DNA of 64,000 bases, taken from Chenopodium formosanum (Eukaryota; Streptophyta; Magnoliopsida; Caryophyllales; Amaranthaceae). The stretch's first letter is position 1. Each line of letters begins with the position of its first letter. Shown one piece after another: positions 1-11,661 of the stretch. Under the pieces are notes generated by a model. That model saw nothing but the letters and a program-made list of their open reading frames with translations. It was not told the DNA's origin and did no database searches. Position numbers and translations under genes: made by a program. The stretch lies in contig CM044862.1 of the NCBI GenBank assembly GCA_024500155.1, positions 47,192,001 through 47,256,000 on the forward strand, read 5' to 3'.

Positions 1-625
1 ACAGTTTTCATGCTAGGTGGTTTCGGCGATGGCACGATGCATAGATGCCTTCCGGAGCCAGCTCGTCCGGATGAGGAATGCGGCCACTTGTCGTCGGGAT
101 GACGTCATCCGAGAGGTAGCCTTTCTTTACTTATTTTTTTGCATTGCTGCTTCAATTTTACCTTGTTTCTGATTTAATTCTTTATGTAGATTAAGTAGCC
201 CCAAAGTAATGTTTTACTGATTTTTTCTTGTTTTATCAGGATGGTGCTGCTGAGTTCATGCCACCTCGTATGTCCATCCACTACCAGGGGATGTATGAGC
301 CGATCGAGGAGATGATTCCTCCGACTCCCGAGGGCGAGCGCTTCGTAGAGCGGTCGATTCCTCGCCACCAGACTCGAGTAAGCCTAAATATTCACAATTT
401 GGTGTTCACATATCATGCATATTTACTGACTTATTTTTCTAACAGTTTTCATGCTAGGTGGTTTCGGCGATGGCACGATGCATAGATGCCTTCCGGAGCC
501 AGCTCGTCCGGATGAGGAATGCGGCCACTTGTCGTCGGGATGACGTCATCCGAGAGGTAGCCTTTCTTTACTTATTTTTTTGCATTGCTGCTTCAATTTT
601 ACCTTGTTTCTGATTTAATTCTTTT
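1..625 (+). repeat. Tandem duplication of a PMD exon block (unit 441 bp)
   Basis: Positions 1 to about 190 match 442 to about 630 almost perfectly, an offset of 441 bp. The unit holds the intron and exon starting DGAAEF, the next intron and the VVSAM exon. The junction is near 190-200, where the intron after VVSAM runs directly into the intron before DGAAEF. The A1 copy has a single unit, so the duplication is specific to A2. More units could lie left of position 1. Confidence 0.85.
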
Positions 626-1035
626 TGTAGGGCCAGCCTATTGCTTCTCACACCCGCACGAGACCTGAGGGGCGGAGGGATCCAGCGAGTTCTAGCTCGA
701 GATGTCGTCGCACTTCGTCAGGTGGTAAAGGTGGTCACTCTGAGGATGCTCGTGCTGACGTTGCAGAGGGCTCGGGATCTTCTTCTGAGGTTGCTCATAC
801 TGCACCGGTGGGAGAGGCTACCTCGGCTTTCAGAGGTTGTGGGATGTACGAGATAGGCTCGTCATCGCAACAGCCTCCGCAGCCTCAGCCTCAGGTTGAT
901 TCTGGCTGGAGTGGTCCTACATTGAGTCTTCCTCCCCCTACGGAGACTGGAGCTGCAGCTGGGGCTGGTGGAGAGGTGACTCCTCGTACGGCGCATTTTT
1001 ATGATATGATGGGCATACGTCCTCCGGCGCCGTAG
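1..1035 (+). pseudogene. Plant mobile domain (PMD) protein gene of A2, 3' exons, antisense to the element
   Basis: Exons are inferred by comparison with the fuller copy in A1: 17-115, 240-377, 458-556 and 631-1035, each bounded by AG/GT. The last exon is open to a TAG at 1033-1035 and encodes a low-complexity tail rich in Ser, Arg, Gly and Pro ending in RPPAP. The exons at 17-115 and 458-556 encode the same peptide (VVSAMARCIDAF...), so this copy carries an exon duplication. The PMD core and the start lie left of the window. The gene is antisense to A2, so its introns would not be removed from the genomic RNA that is reverse transcribed. Called pseudogene because of the duplication and because only a part is visible. 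Confidence 0.8.
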
Positions 1036-1421
1036 TTTGTTCCTGTGTATATTTTATTTTGACTTTTCATAGAACTTTGCCTTAGACTCACTATTCTTAC
1101 ACATATTTTGTATATTTATGCTATTATGAGTTTATTTGATTGTTATTATTATGTGTATGTTAGTGTGTGCAAGAAAAGTGTGACAAACAATTTTGCGCAA
1201 AAATTCTGTCATTTTTTATTATTATTATTGATGGAGGGTATCCGACTCTCACCCCCAAAAAGAAAAAATAAAAAAGGAAAAAGTCGAATAAAATGTCGGG
1301 TGTTTGGAATTTAAAATAAAGTCCAAAAAAAGAATAATAATAAAAATAATAGCTATTTTAATTAATTAAGAAAAAGGATAAAAAAAGATGTTTAGGAAAA
1401 ATAAACGGAGCCATAAAGTCA
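1036..1421. other. A2 spacer between the two antisense genes, left half
   Basis: AT-rich spacer downstream of the PMD gene. It matches 16260-16674 of A1 in inverted orientation and continues at 22791 after the A1 insertion. I see no open frame that is conserved between the two copies. Confidence 0.7.
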
Positions 1422-1426
1422 TTAAC
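1422..1426. repeat. Target site duplication of A1, left (TTAAC)
   Basis: TTAAC directly precedes the TG of the left LTR and recurs at 22786-22790 directly after the CA of the right LTR. Five bp is the usual length for Ty3/gypsy integration. Confidence 0.93.
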
Positions 1427-1999
1427 TGTAGACACCCATTTGTGTCTCCCCAAAACCAAACCCGGTGATGAATACCTTTCGCGTAGAATCATAATCGAAT
1501 GAAACGAAAGTGTGGAAAGTCTAGTGTTGCGGATAGTTTTTATTCTTTCTCTTCTCTCTGTTTTTGAAAACTTATTTTTAAGAAAACAGTCAATCCAGTT
1601 TGGTTGGTCCATGATATGGGTCCAATAGTAGTGTAGTTGGATGCGGCTTGCAAAGAGCTTTCCAACGATATATTATAAGCCCAATTCCGATGAATATTGA
1701 GGAAATTATGGCCAATTTACCAAACTGGGCCCGGTTTGAGCTTTATATGCGACCCAATGATCTAGGGGAGGGCCTAAAATGATTTATCATTCCTAACACA
1801 ATTAGGAAGGGTTTTAGTCTTCTAGAATCTTCTAGAAGGTTCTTTTCATTTCTAATTCAATTAGCATTGATAAATTGACTTTTGTTGACTTTTCAGAGTT
1901 TTAATCAAAATCAAATAGCATTTTCGAAGAAATTATATGATTTTATCCTCCGGTACGGTAAACTTATCGGATTTTCAAAAACGCGTTGGTATCAGGCTT

Positions 2000-2095
2000 G
2001 GTGCCTAACCCCAGGCCTGGCGCCTAGCGCTAGCTATTGGCGCCTGACGCTAGTGCTGGTGCCTGGCGCCAACTAGCCAGGGTTGGCGCCAGCTC
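2000..2095. repeat. GGCGCC-rich palindromic cluster, A1 5' LTR
   Basis: Closely packed variants of TGGCGCC/GGCGCCA, GGCGCCTGGCGC and AGCGCTAG. The same cluster lies at about 21405-21530 in the 3' LTR and 47727-47845 in the A2 LTR. It is upstream of the TATA box in every copy. Confidence 0.75.
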
Positions 2096-2152
2096 TGTTT
2101 TATGAGCATCAGACTCTGTTTTGTTTATTTATCTTTTTTGGCTTATTTTCGT

Positions 2153-2160
2153 TATAAATA
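2153..2160 (+). promoter_or_regulatory. TATA box of the A-family LTR
   Basis: TATAAATA, about 150 bp downstream of the start of the GGCGCC cluster. The A2 LTR keeps it (near 47660-47670, minus strand). In the A1 3' LTR the same place reads AATAAATA, so that copy has lost the T. Confidence 0.6.
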
Positions 2161-3305
2161 TCGTATTGAAAACTCCGTTTTCATTGACCAATTCCCACCG
2201 ATAATCATCTACATCTATCATTTACCAATTCTCCTCATTCACAAGTTTTAATTAGCATTCTTTAATTCATTCATCTCTCTCTTTCTTTCTTTTAAAAACT
2301 TTGCTTTTCATACAAAATTCCACATTCACAAGATCTAGAAACACCTAGCCATATTCGAAGTTGCCTTCGCTCTACACGTGAAAGGTTTTAATTTCTCAGG
2401 GTTTGGTCCCAAATCTCTCTTTCAGTTATTTAATTTAATTGTTTTGTTTATTATTTTCCTTGAAGTTACTAACGTGTGTATTTTGTTATTAGAAAGAGGT
2501 ACGAGGCATCAAAGTAAGTACTTTAATGTTTTTATTGATATTATGATGTAGAAATCATGTTTACATTGCTTTTATGATATTCCTAGTATCATGTCTAGGG
2601 TATTTATGATTGTTAGTATCATGTTAGGATTAAAGATTTGATTTTTATTGCTTAGTGACATGCTAGGGTTTGTTATTAATCCTATTAGTATCATGCCTAG
2701 GATCTTACTTTTATTATGCTTTAACATGGATATTATGGATATTATGATTATTATGATTATTATTATTTTTTATGGTTCTTGATTATTTATTCTTTATTGC
2801 TTGATCACCTTTAATGCATGTTAAAGGGAATTTGTACTTGTAAACATGCTTAATAAGATAACTAATAATCTTGTTAGAGTTAATTTGATTATATTTCAAG
2901 TGATCTCCAATAATAGTTTATATGTGCATTATATTCAACCAACATAGATTAAACAGGTTTATGGTTAATCCTATTGATTGCATGTTAGTCAGAAAGCGCA
3001 CATGAATACGGTCAGAATAAAGTAGAGGCCTATTATTATGGCAGGTTCAATCTCTTTTAGGTTGGATTTGTACCTTCATCCCCGAACTCTTATTTGGTTC
3101 TAGACCTTAAGGAGTTGACGATCTCTTGGATCGTGAAGGGTGTAACCTTGATCCTATGAACGGTTTACAAGTTTCTTAAAAAACTTGTTGGTGACTCTTT
3201 TGCTCTATCTTCTTCCCTTTTGGACGCCACCGTACTTTAGTGTATGATCACAGTGGGGTTCAAGCTAGTGGGATTTAAAGGCTTGAAATTATTCCCTACA
3301 ATTTT

Positions 3306-3323
3306 TGGCGACTCCAATGGGGA
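3306..3323 (+). other. Primer binding site, tRNA-Arg type (A1)
   Basis: TGGCGACTCC followed by AATGGGGA, five bases after the LTR. The A2 copy (GACTCCGCTGGGGA at the same place) looks fully complementary to the 3' end of a plant tRNA-Arg ending AGCGGAGTCG plus CCA. A1 differs at two positions. Confidence 0.75.
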
Positions 3324-3602
3324 GGATTTCTATTTTTAATTCCTTAATTTGTTTCGACAATGATTTAGAATGAGTGGATGAGACTCGAAAAGTTCTAAGT
3401 ATTTCAAGTGCGTAATTTTGATTAACATTATTGTCATATGCATAAAAAAGATCTCATTGGAAAGACCAACCGTAATGAGTTAAAAACATAGGATTTTACA
3501 TGTAGGAAATTTGAGGAATGTCTTTCACAACTAGGACTGAAATAACACCGCGCGAAACTGGAAAATTTTATAGAGCACAGAAAGCTGCTGAGGCATGTGG
3601 GA

Positions 3603-3720
3603 AGTAGCGTCAGGGGCCAGAGCTTGGCGCCAGCAATTTAATTGTAGTGTCAGACGCCAGTATTGGCGCCAGGCGCTACAGTTAAAAGCTTTCGCCAGTC
3701 TTTGTTTGCTGGCGCCAATT
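3603..3720. repeat. GGCGCC cluster with 52-bp palindrome, A1 leader
   Basis: The centre (3637-3688) reads almost the same on both strands, with arms TTTAATTGTAGTG... and ...GGCGCTACAGTTAAA. The counterpart in A2 is 45990-46041. It could form a long hairpin in the genomic RNA near the primer site. Confidence 0.75.
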
Positions 3721-4354
3721 TCCCCCAATACCGAGCCAGAAATATGAGTTCTTATTTCGACCAGTTTTTCGTATTGTTTACTCGATCCTACTTCCTGATT
3801 TAATTTTTTCTCACTTTTCTGAAACCCATATGTGTTCTACATATGGACATAACCCTCTGGGAATTCATGCTCCATCTACCTGATTGAACGCTCCGTGCAA
3901 CAAAGGGTACATCCGAGATGTTGAATTCACCAAACCATGGAAGCTAGTTTTTTCTAAAACTCGCGGTGTCCCATCCACTCGCGCCAACCCTTCAAGGTTA
4001 GGCTTCCTCGCGATGCATCTTGACAATTAACCATGGACCCTCTTTGACTAAACCATATCCCGAACTTTAAAGAACTAGAGCCATGGTTAGGTTGCGAACG
4101 CATTGCATCATATTGTGCATACTTGACTAATTGTGCATCATTTGTTGTGCATATATATGTTTCTCTTAACCGTTTGTTAACTTGTGTTGAGACTAAATTA
4201 ATTAATGACTTAAAGAACTTTGCCTAATTAATTAATTAATTATTTAATTTGAGTCAATAAAGTCTAATGTTTTAATCGGAATTGACCTAGTACGACTTTA
4301 GGAATACCCCAGTTGACTAATTACACCGAAAACAGTCCCAGACCGAAGCTCCAC

Positions 4355-4455
4355 TATTGGCGCCAAGGCCTGAGCTGTAGCGCCGCACTATGGAGTGTAG
4401 CGCCTGACGACAGTTCTATCGCCTAGCGCCAAGCTCCATAGTGTGACGCCAATCT
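4355..4455. repeat. GGCGCC cluster with CACTATGGAG hairpin, A1 leader
   Basis: CACTATGGAG and its complement CTCCATAGTG form a 10-bp stem around a loop of about 40 bases, embedded in TGGCGCC and GTAGCGCC motifs. The A2 counterpart (about 45225-45320) is more degenerate. Confidence 0.65.
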
Positions 4456-4992
4456 TGTTGCTTGGCCGACAGTTCCGATTATTTGTCGAGTCATCACCTA
4501 AGGTCTAATTAATCAGTTTTCTGTTTAATTCGGTTAATTTTGCTGTCAATAATATTTAATTGAATCAATGATTCAGTTTATGCACTAAGTCCCATGGTCT
4601 TACACAAGAGTCCAAACATGTCACTTACACTCAAGGCACACACCAATAAACATACTTTGACCATGATTAAGAGAGTCTTGTGTGCGCGTTTTTCCGTCAT
4701 TTATTTTAGGGGGGTAAGTCGGATATTAATCCTCCAATAAAAAATAATAATACATAGTTCCCTAAAAATATGCACATTATTTTTGCCAAAAATATGCACC
4801 CTTTTCTTTTTTCTTTTTTCCTTAAAATAAACCGTAAAGTCAAGATGATTCGAGTCGAGTAATTAAAACGCAAAACGGTTTATTTACAGCGCGTGGTCAA
4901 TGAAGGAAGGAAGATTAATCAAAGATAACCTCTTCGTACGAGTCCAACTTTTCGACAAACCTATAGCTCGCAAGAGGAAAGCTAGGGTTATA

Positions 4993-6536
4993 ATGGCAAC
5001 TTAAGAAGAAGCCAATGATCTTAAGAACCAACTGGCTACTATGACTGAGACACTGAAGCTTCTCGCACTTAGGATCAATGATCCCGTGAAGCAACAACAA
5101 ATGGACCTCATGTAAGAGAGTTTAAGCAAGTTGTCTAGAGACTACAAGTTTCAAGAGCTTACATCACAAGGGGTCTCGATGGACAAAGATCTTCTTCCGC
5201 AGAAGTTCAATGCCAACGACATCCCAAAATTCAGAGCAATTGACAACCCATACTTTCATTTAAGAGCATTTGAAACAATAATGAGTATCAAGGGTATCGA
5301 TAAGAAGGTCTTCCCTTCTCTATTCTCACTATCTCTCGAGACCGTTTGCCAACAATGGTTCTTTTCTCTCGAGAAAGAAAAGACCTCTACCTGGGAGTTT
5401 ATAGCAAACGCTTTCGTAGATAGGTACAAGTGCAACATTCAAGTCGAGACTGACCATAGAGAACTTGAAATCCTCAAACAGAAAGAGAATGAAGGCTTCA
5501 CCTCTTTCTTTAACAAGTGGAGAGAAACCTCAGCTAAAATGATTGATGTGCCAAGCGAAAAAGAGTCTGTGAGACTGTTTATCAAGAATCTCCAAGAAAA
5601 ATATTCCAAGCATCTTAAATATCAAAATAATCTCCATACCTTTAAGGTTGTTCATGACATTGGGATTAATATTAAAGATGACTTGGCTAAGTCAAAAGCT
5701 GCCAACAATAACTCCAACAGTGGCTAGAAAGGAAAGAAGAACGACAATCCTTCTTCTTCCAAAACCGCCCACTCAAATAATGTTAGCACCTTTAATTGAG
5801 GAGAAGTCCTTGCCATGAACAATCAAGGACAGAAGAAACCATTTAGGAGGAACTTCACTCCTATTGGCATGAGTTATGACACCGCATTTGATCGATTAAA
5901 TGCAAAAGGTCTTATAACTCCCATTGGACCATTTGGGGACCCACCAGTTGAGAAGAGGTCGGTTAGCTGGAACCCTAATGCACACTGCAAGTATCACCAA
6001 GGTAGGGGCCATTCCACTAAAAGGAAGAGGAGATCTTTTTCGATGTCAAAGATAGCCTTCTAGAACCGGCGAAAAAGGAAGATATACAATTGCTCACACT
6101 GTCTATGAAGGAGGCATCGCAACTACTACGTGAAGCTCTCAAAGTTATGAACGAACTCCATAAGAAATATGATGAGCTTCCACGTCCAAAAGAAGAATTT
6201 AAAAGAGAATTCACACCAGTGAGAACGACTTATGAGGCAAAGCACTTTCCCTTACAAGTCACTGAAAATCCCAAGAAGAGGAATAGAATCTACACTCCAA
6301 TTGGGATCCCATATGCGCAAATGTTCGAAATGCTCTCCGAGAGTGGCAAGGTCAAACCTCTCAAACCGAGACCATTTGAGTCATTCAAAAGGACAGATAG
6401 ATATTACTGCCAGTATCATCAATCAGGGGGTCACACTATAGAAAACTGTTTCAAATTCAAGGATTTGGTACAGAAAATGATTGATGAAAAGAAACTAGTC
6501 CAAGTTCAACAAGAAGAGGATATAACCATTAATTGA
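4993..6536 (+). pseudogene. gag: A1 gag, degenerate
   Basis: The start ATG at 4993 is aligned with the intact gag start of A2. The capsid region spans about 5130-5700, with a retrotransposon-gag core (QQWFFSLEKEK, EGFTSFFNKWRE). Two zinc-knuckle-like motifs of the form C-X2-H-X4-H-X4-C are present in the family; here the first (near 5985-6020) is cut by a deletion of roughly 200 bp and the second (about 6408-6450) is intact. In-frame stops lie at 5002, 5113, 5725 and 5797. The deletion also changes the frame, so the part from 6090 is read in another frame. It ends at a TGA (6534-6536) that A2 shares. Confidence 0.85.
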
Positions 6537-7808
6537 GTTTGGGACAGTGATGAAGAAGATATATATGTAAAGGACATAGTAGGACCTTCACCTTCTGTGT
6601 CATACACCACAGATGACATTTGGGCTGACGAAGATTCATCAATAGACGTCCTCACAAGATCTGGGAGAATGCAACCTCCCATTTCAACACAACCTATGCC
6701 CACCATGTATCAAGTTCCCATACCTATCATCAAAGACAATGACATTGTTAAACAGTTTAAGAAGACAAAAGTTAAGATGAATGTGTGGAAACTTCTGGCA
6801 ACATCTCGAGAGCATAGGTTGGCTGTAATGAATGCCTTGGATAAAATCGGGATAGATTTTGACACTACTCCTGAGGGACTAGCCAACTTCCTCACTAGTG
6901 ACCTTCCTAGTTCGATTAGTTTCATCACCTTTTCTGACAAAGATTTACCCCCAGAAGGTGACAAACATTACAAGGCATTAAACCTCACGGTAGTCTGCAA
7001 AAGGATGAATGTTCCCATGACTCTTGTAGACAATGGATCGGCTATCAATGTCTGTCCACTTAGAACCGCGAGGATGCTTGGCATAAGGGATGAAGACTTA
7101 ACTTTGTCCACACAAGGAATAAGAGCCTACGATAATACTCGCCGTCAAGGTCTTGGCAAGATTACCCTAAATGTGACGGCAGGAGCAATAGAACATGCTA
7201 CTAATTTCCAAGTAGTGGACATCAAAGCTTCATTCAACTTATTGTTGGGACGCCTTTGGCTTCATGATCTAAAAGTCGTCCCTTCATCTCTCCTCCAACA
7301 AGTGAAAGCTATAGTTGGAGGAATTCCAATCACCATCGATGCTTCGCCTATGAGAATCAAATCCATAGAGAATCCAATCATTAATGTGGAGCACGACGAA
7401 GATGATGAAGACCTATAGGGCTTTAACGAAGAAGTCTCCTTAATCCAGGAGGATGAAAGGACATCTCTTTGCCATGACCCCCATTCCAACATGACCGTCA
7501 ACGCCATGCTGAAGAAACAAGGACACTTTCCTAGGATGACTTTAGGAATGAAGAAAGGAATAGCAAAACCGCTGGAGTCACCTGGCCTCCCTAAGTTAGA
7601 TTCTTTCGGACTTGGTTTTGAACCGACTCGGAAAGATCTCAAGCGAGCCCAGGACAAGTTAAAAGCACGTAGGGACGATCGCATTCTAAAGAAAGCAATT
7701 CCAATGGATCAGTACCCTCTTACGCTTAATGGTCAGTTCATAAAAGAAGGAGAGGACTATCCATGCCATGCATTTCCCGAGCCATTTGTTGTAAACGGCA
7801 TACGATAA
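6537..7808 (+). pseudogene. pol: A1 aspartic protease region and linker to RT
   Basis: Same frame as the end of gag. The protease motif LVDNGSAINV has its catalytic Asp at 7029-7031; DNGS is the form common in Tat elements. Conserved flap-like and C-terminal segments follow (NLLLGRLWLHDL). Stops at 7416-7418 (a TGG-to-TAG change compared with A2) and 7806-7808 break it. The linker after 7490 has no recognised domain. Confidence 0.82.
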
Positions 7809-10187
7809 CCGGGATTCGAGATTTTCTTTGATTGCTACTTCACTTATGAAATCCCAACTCCCGTCCACAAGGAGAAAGCACCCCCATGCTTTGACTTTCA
7901 CGTCATGGGATTACTGTTTGGGCGAGAAAAGAATGAGCCAACTTATGAAGAAGATAACTCCTCGCTCATTCAAACGGTCCTACAAAGTGAAAGCTTCGAC
8001 CCCTCGAAGCTAATTACTCCAGCCGAAGGCTCACTACAAGGGTGGCGCAAGACTATAAAAGTGACTACTCCAAGCGGAAGGAAGATATCAAACACGACAT
8101 GGCAAGGACCGATGTTTGTAGAGTCGTCTGAGTCAGAGTCTGAGTCAGAGTCTGAGTCAGAGTCTTTCCCTTTACAGTCTTCTATGTCTTTAGTAGTAAC
8201 ACCTCCCCCTCCTATTTCTTCTCCTAGGATAGTTAGTGATCCAATCCCTGAGGACATATCACTCTTTGATGTAATGATCTCAGAGTATAATAATATTTCT
8301 CATTCTCCTTACTTCTTGTGTTCCTCCCTAACCCAAGATGACGAGCATTGCATAGCTAACGATGAAAAAGACAAAGAAATTATTAAAGCAATGGAAACAC
8401 TCGAAAAGAAAACACCGGTAATTGAAGAAACTGAAACAGTTGACATCTCGAATGATTCAACTCATAAAAGAGAAGTTAAAATCGGACTAACATTGAATAA
8501 ACAAGAAAGAACCGATTTAATTAACTTACTTAAAAAATTTATCGATGTATTTGCTTGGTCATATGAAGATATGCCAGGCATTAATAGAGAAATAGCTCAA
8601 CACACTATACAACTAATTCCAGGAATGAAACCTGTAAAACAAAAGTTACGTCGAATGAAACCCGACGTAGCACTTAAAATAAAAGAAGAAGTTCAAAAAC
8701 AAATAACTGAAGCTTTCATCAAGGTATCCAAATACCCCGAATGGGTCGCCAACGTCGTCCCAGTTCCAAAGAAAGACAGAAGGGTAAGGATGTGTGTCGA
8801 CTATCGAGATCTAAATAAGGCAAGTCCAAAGGACGACTTCCCTTTGTCGCACATCGATATTACGGCAAATCACGCGCTTCTCTCGTTCATGGATGGATAC
8901 GCAGGGTACAATCAGATTCTCATGACAGAAGAAGACATGGATAAAACAACCTTTATAATACCATGGGGCACTTACTACTACACGGTAATGCCATTCGGGT
9001 TGAAAAACGCGGGTGCTACTTACCAACGTGCAGCAACTGCCTTACTCCATGACATGATGCACAAAGAAGTCGAGGTATATGTCGACGACATGATTGTAAA
9101 ATCAAAAGACCGTCCAGGCCATCAAGTAGCCTTAAGGAAATTTTTCGAAAGGCTAAGAAAATATAACATGAGGTTGAATCCATCAAAATGTGCTTTTAGA
9201 GTCACCTTAGGAAAGCTCTTGGGATACGTCATAAGCTCTAGAGGAATAGAGGTAGATCCAACAAAGATTAAAGCAATCATGTCAATGCCACCGCCCAAGA
9301 CTGAGAAACAGATTCGAAGATTTATTGGCCGGTTGCAATACATAAGTAGGTTCATATCAAAACTGACGACGATACGTGAACCAATCTTCAAGAAGCTCAA
9401 GAAGAATATACCAATAATATGGGATGACGAGTGTCAAAAAGCCTTTGAAAAGATCAAAGCCTATCTCGCAAATCCTCCCGAATTAGCACCAGCACTTCCC
9501 GGAATACCTCTTAGGTTATACATGACGGTTACCAAAGAGACAATGGGAGCCATGCTAGCACAAGAAGTAGAAGGCAAAGAGAATGCAATCTATTACCTAA
9601 GTATAAAGATGCTTGTATACAAAACACGCTATACACCGCTCGAGAAATTGTGCCTCGCATTGGTGTGGGCCACAACTAAGTTAAGACATTACATGTTGGT
9701 GCATACCGTTTTCGTAGTCTCCCGATTAGATCCACTCAAGTATCTGTTCGAGAAATCTACACTCAATGGACGCATATCAAGATGGATAGTCAATCTAGCC
9801 CAGTTTGATGTAAGGTTTATGCCACAAAAAGCTATTAAAGGATCTGTGGTGTCAGACTTTCTAGCAGATTTTCCAATAGAAGACTCGACGCCAGTGCAAG
9901 ACAATGAATTTCCAGATGAAGACTTAATCGTTACTAAAGATGATACTTGGACCTTGTATTTCGACGGAGTCTCAAACCAAAAGGGATGCGGTTTCGGAGT
10001 GCTACTAGTATCACCTAAAGAAGAGCACGTTCCAATCTCAATAATGCTTGATTTCGACGTTACCAACAATGCTGCTGAATATGAAGCATGCGTGGTAGGC
10101 CTTGAAACAGCTTTGGCATTGGGAATAAAGAAGTTAAGGATATTCAGAGACTCTTCTTTGATCATTAATCAGATATCTAAAAGGTAG
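7809..10187 (+). pseudogene. pol: A1 reverse transcriptase and first RNase H
   Basis: Open from about 7812 (no stop until 10187). An acidic Ser-rich linker (repeated SESE, 8127-8165) is followed by RT: the fingers motif MCVDYRDLNKASPKD, the palm motif MPFGLKNAGATYQ and the catalytic YVDD at 9078-9089. The first RNase H (YTPLEKLCLALVWATTKLRHY) follows. The second, archaeal-type RNase H begins at about 9945 with WTLYFDGVSNQKGCGFG and NNAAEYEACVVGLE. The stop at 10185-10187 replaces a Trp codon present in A2. The RT catalytic residues are intact. Confidence 0.88.
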
Positions 10188-11633
10188 AAAGTAAGGAGCG
10201 AAAGTCTAGCCCCTTATCAAACCTATCTGGAAACGCTCACTGATCAATTAGACAAGGTAGAATATACATATCTACCTAGAGAAGAAAACCAATTTGCTGA
10301 TGCCTTGGCAAGATTAGCCTCAATGGTTAGGATTCCCACAAAAATCGAGCAAATGCCTCTAACTATCGAAAAAAGGCACAAACCAGCATACATCCAGGCT
10401 ATAGAAGACGACGACTTAGTCCAAAAAGAAGAAGAAAAAGGAGAAGAACCGTGGTACACAGATATACTCAATTATGTCACCAATGGAGAATACCCTCCTC
10501 ATGCTGACAAAAGAGCAAAACGAGCATTAAGACTTTTGGCTTCCCAATATGTACTCATAGACAACGAGCTACATAAAAGGGTACCTAAAGGTCGAGCTCT
10601 CTTATGTGTAGGAAAGATGGATGCACAAAGAGTAATGAGAATAGTTCACGAAGGAATCTCTGGCACTCATGTAAATGGCAAAATGTTAGTCCAAAAAATA
10701 ATGCGAGAAGGATATTATTGGACTACAATGAATAGGGATTGTCATCAATACGTAAAAAGGTGCCTAAGTGCCAAATTTATGCCAATTTACAAAATCACTC
10801 CCCAGGAACAGGAGGTCACGAATTTATTCTAGTAGCAATTGATTACTTCACAAAGTGGGTCGAAGCGCAATCATACACTAAACTCACTACAAATCATGTA
10901 GCACTCTTTATCGAGAGAAGTATTATTTGCCGATACGGAGTCCCACATGAGATGATAAGTGACAATGGAACTCACTTTCAAGCCGAATGTGAAGAATTAC
11001 TACAAAAAATACGGCATTCAACATCATCATTCTTCCCCTTATAGACCTCAAGCAAATTGTGCAGTCGAGGCAGCTAATAAAAATCTAAAAACTATCATTG
11101 AGAAAATGACAGAAAATTATAAAGATTGGCCTGACAAGCTTCACTTCGCATTGTGGGGTTATCGCACGTCAATCCGTACATCAACAAGAAATACGTCGTT
11201 TTCTTTGGTATATGGAATGGATGTCGTACAACCTGTCGAACTAGAAATACCATCTCTACTCATCGCATTAGAGAGTAAACTCGATGAAGTTGAATGGACT
11301 AGGGCAAGATATGAAGAATTGATTCTACTCGACGAAAAACGACTACAAGCTCTACATCACACTCAGTGTTACCAAACTCGTATGGCTAGGCATTTTAACA
11401 AGAAGGTCAAGACAAGAAATATCAAAGTAGGAGACTTGGTATTAAAAGCGCTAAGGAAAAATGTTTTAGACCCAAGGGGAAAATTTAGACCTAACTGGTC
11501 TGGACCCTACATTGTCAAGACAATCCTATCAGGAGGTGCAGCAAAACTAACTGATATGGATGGCAATGAATTCTCAAACATGACCAATCTTGACCAACTT
11601 AAGAAATACTCAAGAGAGCTACGTTTGGCCTGA
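10188..11633 (+). pseudogene. pol: A1 end of RNase H and integrase, frameshifted
   Basis: The zinc-binding region (HEGISGTHVNGKMLVQKI, then KRC) is followed by a deletion of about 90 bp relative to A2 that removes the CPKC pair and the first catalytic Asp region. The frame changes at about 10760 and again at about 11010. The second catalytic Asp (SDNGTHF, about 10960) and the Glu (AVEAANKNLK) can be seen. The C-terminus resembles A2 up to LDQLKKY but ends differently, because a short segment around the A2 stop is missing. Confidence 0.85.
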
Positions 11634-11661
11634 TACCTTTAGAAAGGATACGTAGGCAACC

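Larger units (their letters stand above)
1427..3300 (+). repeat. A1 5' LTR
   Basis: 1874 bp, TG...CA. Compared with the 3' LTR it lacks about 50 bp near 2600 and has about 20 bp that the 3' copy lacks near 1850, plus scattered substitutions, so this is not a very recent insertion. A TATAAATA box is at 2153-2160 and a GGCGCC-rich cluster at about 2000-2095 lies just upstream of it. Confidence 0.93.
3301..4992 (+). other. A1 untranslated leader
   Basis: About 1.7 kb between primer site and gag start, collinear with 44682-46376 of A2 in reverse. No frame is conserved between the copies. It contains two GGCGCC-rich clusters (about 3603-3720 and 4355-4455), an imperfect 52-bp palindrome (3637-3688), and AT-rich stretches with repeated TTAA near 4220-4250. 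Confidence 0.75.
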
